A stretch of DNA of 64,000 bases from Branchiostoma floridae (lineage: Eukaryota; Chordata; Leptocardii; Amphioxiformes; Branchiostomatidae): NCBI RefSeq assembly GCF_000003815.2, contig NC_049986.1, forward strand, positions 7,082,170 through 7,146,169, read 5' to 3'. A model generated the notes under the pieces. That model was not told the origin of the DNA. It saw nothing but the letters and a program-made list of their open reading frames with translations, and searched no databases. How positions within the stretch are numbered: the first letter of the stretch is position 1; each line of letters starts with the position of its first letter. Of the stretch, positions 11,188 through 23,579 are shown one piece after another. The position numbers and the translations under genes were made by a program.

Positions 11188-14100
11188 CTACGGCAACGTA
11201 ATACATAATTCACGTCTGAATTAAATTATGAAACAAATATATATCCACGGGTCAAGACGGTTAGCGTTAAGGGTATTGGACATTATCCAAGGACAGTAAT
11301 TTCTTGCATCCTTAATGCCAAGCTCATTGCGTTGACGAAAAAGCACGTACGCAGTCTTGTGACACGTTCTTTCTCTTAATAAAACGGCATATGAAGCAAT
11401 CCGATAGCCAATACACTTGAGGAGCTGAGCCTAATGAATCAATAAATCAATTAACACATGTGCACTACCAGGATATGTCCTTGCCCATACCACATACCTT
11501 CCGTTAACTCAATATGAAAGAACAATATGATAGAAATAACACAGAGCTGATAGAAATAAGGCAGCAGCTTAATAGAATTCTTGTAAAGTTCTTCATTTTT
11601 GTGATTTCGACAAGTCTCTTTGAACACTGTACGTACTACTATGTATGGTATATTGTTTCTTGGTAAAATATCGTAGGAAAAACTCAGCATCATCCATGTG
11701 TTTCATTGATTAGCACTTTGTTCAATCTTTACGTGAAACATTTCCAAGAAAGCTTACTTATTTTACAAATTGCATTTATCTACAGTTGTTCGGCAGATAG
11801 TAGATAGATAATAGCGATTTCTAAGGTAATTATGTTGCAGGGCTTGTACACTACCACCCCCACCCCCAATCATTGGTGATTGCCTTGAGTAGAAGACCAC
11901 GTACCTCTGCACTCTGTGTCTCGGACCTCATCGAGTTCCCCTCCGCCGAGGCCGCCTCGTCACCCTGCCCTGCGGGAAACAAGTGGAACACAGAAGGCCT
12001 GTTAACATTGGGCGAGATCTTGTGCCTCTTGAAATTCGGCGAGCTGACATATCCAAGGTTCTCCATGTTTTCGATTGTCTTGAAGCCTAGCGGAACAGCA
12101 GCTGGCTCTACCACGCTTTCTGGACGTATCCGCAATCTACCACGTGAGGAACTACATGTAGTAGTAGGAGAACCATTCGCTTATAACATTGGACATAATC
12201 GTTCGACCGTATCGCCTGGAAAGAGCATCTCAAATCGCCATTTTCCTTCACCGGTACTTCCAAGGATCAGGAAATGTAGTCGAAGACAAATTTGTGTGTC
12301 ACAAAAAGGCGTCAGCATAATTTGGATCTCTTTATAGTTTCCCGCTTCGGCCTTGTCGGCACTGCACAGAAAACGGTTTGTGCAACATCAGCAACTAGAA
12401 AATGGACCCTCTCAATCTTCAGACGACTCTAAACGAATGGAGAGAGTGGAATCCCTGATTGGAACAGCGTTGTTCTTGTTAGTTGAGACTCAATGGGCTT
12501 TACTGCAATCCAGACCCTCGGGAATAAGAGCTGACCATAACGTATGGTCCAGTTTAGCCTAGCTATACTCCGCCAGAGCCAAAGATGCCATCTTTCATCA
12601 ATGAAAATAGCTTTCTTTCCCGCTCGCGTCAACTTTAGAGCAAAGTACATTTGTTGTCTTGTAGAGTTTTGTCTGCGTGCCAGAAATGTGCGATAAAGCT
12701 TAACCGTCTGCAATGCTTGTAAAATGGTACTAGAGTACTTTTTGTGAGAGAACTGCCGTTGCTTTATCATACGCCTCACTGTCCTTGATCAACGATCCAT
12801 GCTTGTATATGCAAATAAGGCAATAGCAAGTAAATTTTATGGATGACATCGTATGCAGGGTGCAAAAATAATTTGAAAAACAAGATGGCTAAATTTTCCA
12901 AATAGTCGCCATAAACGTTGCAACAAGATTTGAAGTGACAAAACGTGGTGTCGCAACTAACGAGACATTTAATCCTGTAATAAGAAGTGAACTAGTGTAG
13001 TTGAAGTGATACTAGTGTGGTACACTGGTATCACTTGCCAAGCTGGCAACTACATTCATGGCTTCCATATTGGTGGCACTTTTACAACTATCCAACACGT
13101 TTCACTTCTGCAACTATAGTCATGGCTACCTCCCTAGTGTCACTTCTACAAGTATGATTATTAGGCTACAACACAACATGTTTGTCGATTTTGGTCTGAC
13201 CAACCCCGAAGAGGAAAAAGATTCTTTTTTTTTTAAATCAGGCGAAAATCAATGAGCGCGCTGATGTCATCCATAAAATCTACTTGCTGTGGCCTAAGGA
13301 ATATACTATTAACAGTTCAATGACCTAGTGCATTGTGTAAGAAACACTTCGCGTATTGATTTTTGTATCTCTTTGCACGGTGCTCTTTGAGCTTCTCAAA
13401 GAACGAAGTGGTCATACATTTTCTTTCTTATTCTTATAAGGCGGGGTACGTCCAATGGACTACATATGCCAATATTTATATAGATATACCGCCATTGATA
13501 CGATTAAGTATTATAAAGAGGGAGTCATATATGCCTATAGAACAAGCTCCATTGACTTTTATTGCCCATTCAGATGGCGTCATTTCTATGTGTTTTCCTG
13601 AGAAACATCTGTCAGTGTCCCCTGGTTGTGATAGGTTTTTACGATGGCACCATTGGGGTAACCTGATATATTAGTGTTTTGTCATTTGTTTCCGGAAAAC
13701 AATATTGTCCTTTTCGGCTTGCAGTGTGTATTGGAAAAGAAAAAAATCCAGAAATAGCTAAAGTTGGTATCTCACTGCACTTGGGGCACCGATGTGGCAC
13801 TGCAGGGTTCGTTCACTGCAGCACTGTTGTGTTATCTTCAAAAAGTTTTTAATAATTTAAATATTACGTAATACGTATTTGTATGACTTTGAAGACAACA
13901 AAATACACAAAACGTAAGAACATTCGTTCTTTATCTCTGAAATTCGTTGAATATTTTTCGAACTCCGTAGTGCCGCACCGGTGCCGCAAGTGCAGTGAGA
14001 TACCACCTTAAGTGGGCCAACTTTCGTCTTTTGAACGGAAATGATTATCAACTCATACATATAGTCTATGCAGTTTTATTTGCTTTTTTGGTCCCTGCTA

Positions 14101-17100
14101 CCATTTGTTTTCCAAGGTACACCGACCAGTAAGCGGTATGCACCATCCCATTAGCCCTATGTCCTAACATATGCTGCGTTCCTCGATGTTTTTTCATTAG
14201 GCGGCGGATTGCCTTCTGATTGAAGATAAATACTGCAGTAGAACAACCTGTTCTGTTGTAGATTGAACAGGAGCTAAAGCTCTGTATGGACGTACGATCA
14301 ATAACCTTGTACCGGCTGCAGTGCCGCGCGTCACCGCACAAGCTGTTGGAGTATTCCGGTCCACTGCCTTCTGGACTGGGACTTAACGGCATTTCAGTCG
14401 TAGTAAATTGGATGAACCTCGCCAGGCGTCGCAAGTGATCGTGACTTCGTAGTGCACGTCTGTGCAGGGCCTTGTTTTTCGTACCGTGTGATTAGGAGAA
14501 CATTGCGGTGGCATACATGTTTTCTCGCTGTTGCTGTTTTACCAAACGCCATAGCTAAAAGGTAAGATTTTCTTAACTGGGCGCTACAAAACTAGGATCC
14601 CACAAAAATTACACACTAAGGCTTAGCGGATGTATCGTTATTTTTTGGGAAAACAACTGAGGCGAACTTTAAGGCGAAATGATACCTGGACGCTGATTAC
14701 CTGAAGTTTAACTGATTACTCATACTGAAGTAATACAGACAGGCTTTGTTCAATTCCGAACTCTTCGATACATATCCAGGAAATTATATCACACAATCAT
14801 ACGTAATAACGTTACATATAAAACCGGTTACCTTCAAAATGACATTTATACACTCAACTACCTGAAAACACCCCTTGTAAAAGGATACTTACAAAAGAAG
14901 TCCAGTTTGGCAGCAGGTGCGTTAAGAATGTGTTCCTCCGCAATGATCACTTCACTCAGACCCCCTCGGTATTGTTGAAGGCTAGTGTCTAACGGACCAT
15001 GTCTAAGTAACCACCACAAAGTATATTTTTCTTCATCACTGATGATGGTAATTACCTGTGCATTCGGCATGACCCCCAATACACTTTAGAATCCGAGTAT
15101 TCCCTTTGCTATTCGGTACTCCATAAAGACACAAAAAAGTAGGGCAAAGGAATTCCGTCTTGATGGTGCGTCTCATATCATATGTATTACACCACGCTGT
15201 TATAAATCATTGTAAACACAATAAAAACATCTGAAAATGGGTGCAATAAAAGCCATCCACTTTGTGTACTCTTCAGGTGATGCGAATATACGTAATGAAT
15301 TCATGGTCACAACTTCCTAACGCGCATACCACCCACGAGGATAATATGCAATATACGAGGGTAAAGGTAATGATCATTTGGTAACAGCTTCTTGAAATCG
15401 TTAAGTTCGTTTGAATCTGGTGTCCGTTGGCTAATTAGGAACCTGAAGGAGACACGGTTTGCTTCCTTGTGAGACTAGGAGGAGAAATGAGGCTTGGGCT
15501 ATGGGGATTTAGCTGTGTGCATGTTGGCATATGCTATTTACGCATCGGTGCCTTTGACGTACGTAGCAGGCAGATTGGAGATACACTCACAAAGTCATCA
15601 CCAAATCCGGTTTTACCCAGTTGCAACCGGGCTCGGTCACTTTTGTCGTAAGATCGTCGTAAGATCTAGCCTGGGTACCATGTGGGTAGTAGTTTGCTCC
15701 TATTCAAGCTTATGCTACAGCAGACAAACGACTTTATATAGTGTATAATGAATGTCAGACCTAGTAGCGACTGTATATTTTGTGTATAATAGACGCCGAA
15801 GCGAAGTACTTTCCGTATGGTACCCAGGCTACGTAAGATCGCAAACTAATTGGGCAATCTCGCGATAGTCTTGCATATGTTCTTTCAACTCAACTGCCTT
15901 GTCAGTACGTAAAAAGCTCGTTTTAGCGACTGGCTCTGTCACAGCCTGTTTGGAAATCATATGACATCAAAATCGCGCGACAAACTAATGGGGCATCTCG
16001 CGATAGTCTTGCATATGTTCTTTCAACTCAACTGCCTTGTCAGTACGTAAAAAGCTCGTTTTAGCGACTGGTTCTGTCACAGCCTGTTTGGAAATCATAT
16101 GACATCAAAATCGCGGGACGGCCTGCGACAAAAGTAACCTCTCCGAAATGCTACTTGTCAGGTGCCCAATGTGTACGGGAAGTTGTAATCTCAATATAGC
16201 CAATAATAACAAAGAGCTATAGTAATTTTCCCCTTGGAATTTAAAGTATATGTATCTCCGTTCCCTTTCAAATTGGAAATGAAAAGTTAGAATCCGTTAA
16301 AGAAATGTGATTAAGTTAAGAAATACCAAATTCTATAGATATAAGTGTTTTGAAATCATTGCGGAATTGGGGTTTGAAAACAAAACATGAATTTTTTTGG
16401 TAACCCCCTGCCCCCCCCCCCCCCCCCTCGACACGCATACTCATAGTTTTCATTATCTATCAACATGATATGCAGTCTTACCCTGTGAAGGAGCCGACGC
16501 CATTTCTTCCCGTTTGGTCACCACCTTTTAGTCTTCAAAGTACTTTCTTCTCGATGCAATAAATCTAAGAGGCTTGAGTTGACTTGGTTTGTGTATTTTC
16601 ATAGAACACAGTTCCTAAATCGTCTCGTGTTCGTCTGGAATTCAGCCATTCACCAAGTATGTCCACTTGAAAGACGAAGCGAAATATATTCTAAAACTAC
16701 TCCTCAAGTGCGTAAAGATGTCAGTTTTACATCATCAGGCCATCACCATAAGGAAATTAGGCGAAACTTTCAAAAAGTCTTCATGATGAATTATTTCCAA
16801 GCGTTCCTCGTAGTATGGCTGTCTTGTGTATCATCTTGAGGGTCTTCATTGTTCATCTGTCCTGTATTGGGAAAATAGCAAGAGTTAGTTATATTATAGG
16901 CCATGAGAAAAAGATAATGCTAAAGTTTTTGCATAGCACAATACATGTCTGCTTATGGAGTATTCACATTTGTCGTAGGTCATCGCACAATTTCAATTTT
17001 GTTTTATTCTCAAGTAAGCTGTGATAGAACTGACAAGTATCTAAGACAATGTTTCCAAGACAAGACAGACAGCGGAATCGTGTACGACAGACGAACGTCA

Positions 17101-17240
17101 ATCCCACGATTAGATACAGTTTGTGCGATAGTAGTACGACGAACGTTTGAAAAAAGTGACCCGACCCTTACCTGATTTTCTGACCCGTCAGCTTTCGCCT
17201 CCACCTCTGAATAACCACTAAGTAATCCCAACCGTGACAT
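10772..17240 (-). CDS. Unrecognised five-exon gene with a Lys/Glu-rich C-terminal tract
   Basis: Five exons with mutually compatible phases: 17240-17172 (ATG; MSRLGLLSGYSEVEAKADGS.., donor CAG|GTAAGG), 15055-14893 (VITIISDEEKYTLWWLLRHG .. LDFF, donor GTAAGT), 14459-14388 (YVHYEVTITCDAWRGSSNLL .., donor GTTAAG), 12119-11905 (QSVVEPAAVPLGFKTIENME .., donor GTACGT) and 11187-10772. Joined they give about 312 residues. An in-frame TAA lies upstream of the ATG, supporting the start. The N-terminal two thirds look globular; the last exon is acidic, then K/E-rich. I do not recognise the family. There is no signal peptide or membrane helix. Whether it ends at the TAA at 10768 or splices on is open. 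Repeats in its introns include a MITE (13762-14010) and a 138-bp duplication. Confidence 0.6.
11905..12119 (-). CDS. Exon 4 of the unrecognised gene
   Basis: A 215-bp exon: after tacgtccag it reads (Q)SVVEPAAVPLGFKTIENM, ENLGYVSSPNFKRHKISPN, VNRPSVFHLFPAG and QGDEAASAEGNSMRSETQSA, ending phase 0 at GAG|GTACGT. It joins in frame to the charged last exon (AE-VKFDIEVDF). Confidence 0.65.
13762..14010. mobile_element. Foldback MITE, family A copy 2
   Basis: Same inverted repeats (GGTATCTCACTGCACTTGG / GCAGTGAGATACCACC), lying in intron 3 of the unrecognised gene. The right end reads CCACCTTAA. Confidence 0.8.
14893..15055 (-). CDS. Exon 2 of the unrecognised gene
   Basis: A 163-bp exon flanked by aatgcacag and a perfect GTAAGT donor. 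It encodes VITIISDEEKYTLWWLLRHG, PLDTSLQQYRGG and LSEVIIAEEHILNAPAAKLD plus FF. Complex composition and matching phases on both sides make it the best-supported exon of this gene. Confidence 0.68.
15841..16119. repeat. Tandem duplication, ~138-bp unit, two copies
   Basis: Copies at about 15841-15978 and 15979-16116 share CTCGCGATAGTCTTGCATAT through GGAAATCATATGACATCAAA with very few differences. It lies in the first intron of the unrecognised gene. Confidence 0.85.
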
Positions 17241-17942
17241 TTGGTCAGGTGATGTCACTAATTAAAGGGCCACCACTAAAAGTATTTGCTATAATGTATT
17301 ACACAACCACCCGTAGGACTACAACATATTTCAAATATTTCCCGGACGTGACCTGTCTAATAGTTTAGAAAAATGGGTTCTAGCTACAATTCACCCATTG
17401 CATTTTTACTGACACTGCGTTTTCGACATTTCAAATTACTGTAATTATGGTTACAACGAGGTCAACTCTTTAAAAAAACGGATACAGTAGGTGAATGCAA
17501 TTACCAGGCTTTATGTTCCGCATAGCTGAATTGAAAAATAGTTATGACTTAATCAATGACGATTCCCTTTTAACAAAACTGTGCCACTGTATCTAATTCT
17601 AATGTTGTGAAATACGAAAACTCCCTGGTGACTTAGACCCACTTTTGATGAAAACACAAAATGAATTTTCCTCATCAGATTGAAAGGTAACAGATGGAGG
17701 AAAATGCGATGTGTCTGTCATCTTCTGCATCACTGAGCATCTTATTGCTAATCAATGAGGCCAATTTCGAGCGCCACTACTTAACACATGGTTTTAATTG
17801 CTTGTCGAAGAGTAGGCGCTTACGATGCTGAACGCTAAAGAAAAACAATAATTACGTATATTTCTGTTATTGAAGTACTAAAAATAAAAAATATCAAAAC
17901 AATAAAGAAAATACTTTTCTGTGAGCAGCATGCGATTGCCAA

Positions 17943-18446
17943 TGGTCGTCACAATCAAATACGTGCATGATCCATAGATATTCAAAATTATGTATTTTTC
18001 CTATAAGAATTGCATATGGTAGCTGGGCAAAACTGATTTCCTTCAAGAAAGATTGTTACAGACGGTTATAAGCTTGAATTGATTGAATGAAATGTAAGCA
18101 CAAGAGGTAAGTTTTACATGTTATTTCAGATTATGCTAGAAATNNNNNNNNNNNNNNNNNNNNNNNNNNNNNNNNNNNNNNNNNNNNNNNNNNNNNNNNN
18201 NNNNNNNNNNNNNNNNNNNNNNNNNNNNNNNNNNNNNNNNNNNTGGTCGTCACAATCAAATACGGGCATGATCCAATAGATAGTCAAAATTAGGTATTTT
18301 TCCTATAAGAATGGCATATGGTAGCTGGGCAAAACTGATTTCCTTCAAGAAAGATTGTTACAGACGGTTATAAGCTTGAATTGATTGAATGAAATGTAAG
18401 CACAAGAGGTAAGTTTTACATGGTTATTTCAGATTATGCTAGAAAT
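17943..18446. repeat. ~203-bp duplicate flanking a scaffold gap
   Basis: 17943-18143 and 18244-18446 are the same sequence (TGGTCGTCACAATCAAATAC .. TTATGCTAGAAAT) with scattered single-base differences, separated by exactly 100 N. Probably the unmerged overlap of two contigs or two haplotypes, not a biological repeat. Confidence 0.8.
18144..18243. other. Scaffold gap (100 N)
   Basis: Exactly 100 Ns, the conventional unknown-size gap. Flanks are duplicates of each other. Confidence 0.99.
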
Positions 18447-18699
18447 TTCAACCAAATGGGCCACGTCATATAACTTATTGCAAAGATGATCCCTCCCAGT
18501 TGTTACTAATAGTGATAGCAAGAATGTAATTTCAGAAGCCCTCACTTTGCTATAGCGGCTGTTAACTTTCAGTAGATTTTGCAAATGTTAAAACTGTAAG
18601 GAAATAAGGATGACTAAAATGGGAAATTATAATTTAGTTGTGTATCTTAAACAGTCAAAGTCAAGACCTATACTCTCCAGTATTCAATGACTGACAGCT

Positions 18700-20287
18700 A
18701 TGTACTTCCACCATGGTCCTGAACAGAACCAGCCATACATTGATGGTACTGTCCTTGGTGCTGACCAGCACTGGTTATACATTGATAGTACTTTTATACA
18801 TGGGTGGTACTATCCTCAACTGTGCTGAAGGGCACCAGTTATACATTGATTGTACTGTCCTTGGTGATGGACAGCAGTACCAATCATATATTGATAGTAC
18901 TGTCCTACGTGCTGAACAGCGCAAGTCATACATGGATGATACTGTCCTGAACTGTGCTGAAGAACGCCAGCCATACATTAATTGTACTGTCCTTGGTGCT
19001 GAACAGAGCCAACCATACATGTTACGGGTTCCTATTACTGTCCTTGGTGCTGAACAGCATTACCGAGACATGTTTATCACTGTGCTTGGCGCGGAACAGC
19101 ACCAGTCATTTGTATACATGGAAGGTAGTGTTTCCTTAGTGCCGAAAACACACCGTTCATACATGGATGAATTGAACTGTTTTGTACATTGCACCGGGCA
19201 TACATTGGTGGATGGCTGGATGGCACTTGGAGATGTGCTTGGTTACAAAGCTACTATCATTCGGCGCTATTCATCATTTGGACAACCTCCTACAGTTTAC
19301 ATTCAATATGCGATAAAATGGCATGCAAAAAATCTAACTTAAGCAATACGCTTCATATCATCTCATTATCTCTCATATTGACCTGCACACCCAGTTTTCT
19401 CCCCTTACCACCAAGCGTCCCTATCTGATATCACTAGGTCAGGTGGTTGGGTAATTGTAGCCATTACTGTAATGGGACGTGCAGGCCTGTGCGTAATTGG
19501 CAGCAATACTTCACACCCCTGAAGGTTCTCCATTGGCTCGTGCAGATGGGATGGCACACACGTATGTCATTAACACATACTAAGTCATGGTGGGAGAGGG
19601 CAGGTCGAACATGGTGGTTAATACTTTGTGGGTCCTTCAACAATGAGGCCAACACGTTACCCATGCTCACACTGGCATTTCTGGGTCAGGACGTATCATT
19701 AGAATACGCTAAACAGCATGCACCATACATGGATGGTACTGTCCTTGGTTCTGAACAGCACCGGTTATACACAGATGGTACTATCCTTGGCTCCGAACAG
19801 CACCATTTGTAAATAGATGGTACTGGCCTTGGTTTTGAACAGCACCAGTTATACATGGATGGTACTATCCTTGGTGCTGAACAGCACCATTTATACATGG
19901 ATGGTACTATCCTTGGTGCTGAACAGCACCATTTATACATGGATGGTACTATCCTTGGTGCTGAACAGCACCTTTTATACATAGATGGTACTATCCTTGG
20001 TGCTGAACAGCACCTTTTATACATCGATGATACTATCAATGGTGCTGAACAGCACCTTTTCTACATCGATGGTACTATCCATGGTGCTGAACAGCACCTT
20101 TTATACATCGATGGTACTATCCTTGGTGCTGAACAGCACCTTTTATACATCGATGATACTATCAATGGTGCTGAACAGCACCTTTCTACATCGATGGTAC
20201 TATCCATGGTGCTGAACAGCACATTTTATACATCGATGGTACTATCCTTGGTGCTGAACAGCACCATTTATACATGGATGGTAAAAA
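18700..20287. repeat. 42-bp minisatellite in two blocks
   Basis: The well-preserved block (about 19720-20287) has units like TGGTACTATCCTTGGTGCTG followed by AACAGCACC and TTTATACATGGA. A diverged block covers 18700-19165, with unrelated sequence between. 42 is a multiple of three, so stop-free frames run through on both strands (a 14-residue MDGTILGAEQHHLY-type repeat). No start, splice or codon evidence for coding. Confidence 0.85.
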
Positions 20288-20411
20288 TAAGTACCTAGCT
20301 TCGATTAGGTACGTCCTCTCGGAGGATTAGTTAAGCCAGAGGCCCTGTGTTTAGGGAGAACTAGGGGTCCCTCTCGGTGTGAGTGGATCAAACCTTAAGA
20401 GTTTGATGCAA

Positions 20412-20657
20412 GTTATCACTGCACTTGGGGCACCGGTACGGCACTGCGGGGTTCCAAAGATTACTCAAAACGAATTTCAGAGATAACGAACGAATTTTCT
20501 TTACGTTTTGTGTATTTTGTCGACTGCTAAGTCATACTTTTACGTATTACACAATATCTAAATCATAAAAAAAATCAGCAAAAATAACACAACAGTGCCG
20601 CAGTGAACGAACTCCGCAGTGCCGCACCAGTGACCCAAATGCAGTGAGATACCACCA
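20412..20657. mobile_element. Foldback MITE, family A copy 3
   Basis: Inverted repeats ATCACTGCACTTGGGGCACC and their complement at 20625-20655, with the same core as the other copies. It directly follows the 42-bp minisatellite region. Confidence 0.78.
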
Positions 20658-20659
20658 TT

Positions 20660-21300
20660 ACAGCCAGGTCTTACTCACCTTGTCCCCAGTGAACAAAATC
20701 ACTATGTTACGTAATTACGCTCAATGGTGATTTACCGGTTACGTGAAACAAAATAACGTTAAGATACTTTGGTGAGACTGTAGTATAAACTGAATCCCCA
20801 ATATAGGTAGTAGATGTTTAAAATTTAGATATTCAGTGTAATGTAGCCAGCTGTTGCCGCACCGCATGCCTGCAAAACCTGTGTGTCACGAAGAGGGATA
20901 ATTATACCGGATATAGAGATATAGATACTGAGTCCATGTTGGTTTAATAATGAGATATCAACATTTGAAAAAAAATGGACCTGGCACAAGTCTACTGTAA
21001 ACGATCTTTTGACTTTGAACTACGATAGAAATAATAAACGTGTTATCGATTCTAAGTAGTGTGTTCTTTTGTTTGCTATTCGCGTAGACAGTTAAATCAA
21101 TGCCGACATTAGGGTACAAGGTGTTGCGAATTGTTAGTCTGGAAACAAAATCGATTTGACTATAAATGTTCAGACGTCTACTTTACACTTCGACTATGGT
21201 TACAGATGCGAATGGCTCTTTCGCCAAGATTTTGACCAAAATCCAATACATAACGTGACAGTTACCAGAAAATAATGTTCACGTTCTAGTAGAAAGATAA
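20660..21300. other. No gene seen
   Basis: AT-rich DNA between a MITE and the 5S-derived SINE; no exon or repeat recognised. Confidence 0.5.
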
Positions 21301-21301
21301 A

Positions 21302-21530
21302 TGTCTATGGCTACGGCCGTGTGGCGCGTTGGACACACCGATCCCTCGTTCTCGGAAGTTAAGCAACGTACAGTCCGGACAGTTCTTGGATGAGGTACGA
21401 CCGGATCCTGTAGCCTACAATGTAAAACAGGGGTCCCGTGTTCGAAGAGGCACCTCGACCACGTAAATCAGCCTCATTACCCAAATACTGGGTACCCACT
21501 GGCTTCAAATACAGCCGATATTATCATTAT
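21302..21530 (+). mobile_element. 5S rRNA-derived SINE (or 5S pseudogene with tail)
   Basis: The first ~120 bases follow 5S rRNA: GTCTATGGCTACGGCC at the start, TCGGAAGTTAAGCAACGT in the box A/intermediate region, CTTGGATGAGGTACGACC at box C, and CTGTAGCCTAC at the end. It has many substitutions relative to a functional 5S gene. It continues about 100 bases into an unrelated body ending in a short ATTATTATC-like repeat, which is why I prefer a 5S-headed SINE (SINE3 type) over a plain pseudogene. Confidence 0.65.
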
Positions 21531-22804
21531 TATCACAACTAAGCGAAACAATTTAGAACGTTGGCAACGGTCAACTAAAGAAAAAGTAAAGCCTTATACA
21601 TTAATAGTTGTAAGATGGGCATAGCTCTTTACTTGGCTTTATTCCAGTTCTCTTGTAGAAGAATAATTAGTGCACGCCACAATTACCACTTGAATAATCT
21701 TTAAAATATCTTGGTGAATGGTAAGTACTTTCCGACCCAAGAGAAGAATGTGGTAAGCAATTGGCTATTCTGGACTAATGTGTGTCTATTTCCGGTGCAG
21801 ATGTGTTTAAAGCTACTCATTACAGTACTTCCACCTATCAGTTATCGCCTTCAGGTACTTTTCTATCTTAATTGATCATTGGACGAAAATACAGTACTGT
21901 GTATATATAGCGAAAGACAGTGATATTTTGGTCGACTGTCAGCTCCTTTCCTATTCCTATTTAGGTACATGTATCTACATGTGTATATCCGGTATAACTG
22001 TCTTTCGGAGTTACAAACCAGCTTCGCTGGCACACGACACGATAGCAGCTGGTTATATTACACTTAGTTCAAAAGACTTGTCATACCTACCCTTTGCACA
22101 TCTAACTGCACCCGTCATGTTTTTCATTTATAACTGTGCCACAGTTAACATTATTTTCAAGGCCATATCATCCATCATGCCAGTGTAAATCTGTAACATA
22201 ACAACTTCATTGTAGTCTGTTTACACGAACAAACATGCGTCCCTTGTGAAATATGTATCTGAACCAAATATGTCATGTATAGCAAATCGGAACTAGAGCG
22301 GAAAACAATGAACAAATACGTTTTATGACAGCGTGGTCATTTGGGCATTATATCCGACGCCATGCGTCAAATTGAGTTATCCTTACGGTACAGAGTGGTT
22401 TATTTTTCGAAATACATTTCATTTACATCGTATTAATCTTACTTTCACCAAATTTCAAGTAGAAACTGTTTTGTTAAAGTCCACGCTCATGTACTTTTTC
22501 CCGAGAATGAATCAGTTGAACCAAGCTTTAAAAGACAGTACAGATGTGATCACATGGACGTCATGTTGACAGTTCTTAGGTTCCTCTACAATAAACGTTA
22601 TCTGGTACAACACACCAGCTGCGAGCAGGCGACGACAGCTCATCGATCAACTTGTCAAAACTTAAAGCCCTGAAAATATCTCAGTAAAAATGAGTTTTAC
22701 TCTCGTGTAGTTCAAGCAATTTACTCCCCCACAAGACTGTTTGCAGCTGCAGTGTCCAGACAACTACAACAACAGCAGAACACATTAGACGACTACAACT
22801 ATGA

Positions 22805-22905
22805 TTTGGGTCACGATAAACCGGTGACTGTTTCCAAAATCATATCTAGTTGCTTGAGTAACTGTTTTCTGGCGTATCTTATTACCTGGATATTTAAACC
22901 TTCAT
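22805..22905 (+). repeat. Degenerate copy of the same dispersed repeat
   Basis: GTGACTGTTTCCAAAATCAT and ATCTAGTTGCTTGAGTAACT match the downstream flank of the hammerhead repeats; the ribozyme core itself has decayed. Confidence 0.45.
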
Positions 22906-22953
22906 TGATAACTACTATACGACTGTTTTGCGCAGTTTGATAGGTTTTTTTTT

Positions 22954-22981
22954 ATCTTGCCGGGCTTGCGCCCGGCAAGAT
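22954..22981. repeat. Perfect 12-bp inverted repeat with 4-base loop
   Basis: ATCTTGCCGGGC, loop TTGC, GCCCGGCAAGAT, preceded by a run of nine T. A partial echo, CCCGGCAAGAT, occurs at 24120. Function unknown; may be the end of a mobile element. Confidence 0.7.
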
Positions 22982-23504
22982 AATGTGGCGGATATTTTCC
23001 ATGGTTCAATGGTTCAATCAATGGTTCAATGTTAACCCAGCCCTTCCAAAGGCCCTTCAAAAGGCCCTTTTCTCTTTGCCCAATTTTATGGCTTAGTTAG
23101 ACAAGGGTTACATTGCAGTCCAGTATCAAAACTGTATTTTAGACGTATGTGGTCCAGCGTAAATAAATCTACGCTTTAACCCATGTTTATCATAAAGATA
23201 TATCAAAAATTGCATCAGAAGGAATTTATTTTGTAATAAAGAATAATGCATACTCATTGTGGGTCAAAAAGTTTTACAATACCGGTTTATTGTGCCAATA
23301 ATTCATCTGACATAGATTATGTTAATGAGGTAAATTTCCAATATCTCCCTACACTGGGGGATTATTTTAGAGGGTAAAACTTCACTGGAATGGATTCATC
23401 ATTCTTTAATTGTAAAAATAAAACAACGTTTATTTTTGCATTTTGCGACTTGCAGTCTATGCCATACATTTCTATACCTTTTAAAACGAGGTTCTTCAGA
23501 ACAT

Positions 23505-23573
23505 GTAATGGTTAGCTCAGTGGTAAAGTTTATGTAATCCAACGCTCCGGGTTCGATTCCCGGAACGGGAATT
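23505..23573 (+). pseudogene. tRNA-like sequence
   Basis: Box A (TTAGCTCAGTGGTAA) and a perfect T arm (CCGGG-TTCGATT-CCCGG) are present, but the 5' acceptor strand does not pair with the 3' strand, and the D and anticodon stems do not form. Most likely a decayed tRNA or a SINE head. Confidence 0.5.
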
Positions 23574-23579
23574 TTTCAA

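Noticed and set aside
14066-14434. A 122-codon minus-strand ORF
   Set aside because: It overlaps exon 3 of the unrecognised gene in another frame and runs into intron; the 72-bp exon with matching phases explains the coding signal better.
18713-19342. A 209-codon plus-strand ORF
   Set aside because: Runs through diverged 42-bp minisatellite units; openness is explained by the repeat period being a multiple of three.
23505-23573. Functional tRNA gene
   Set aside because: Only the T arm and box A/B are good; acceptor, D and anticodon stems do not pair.
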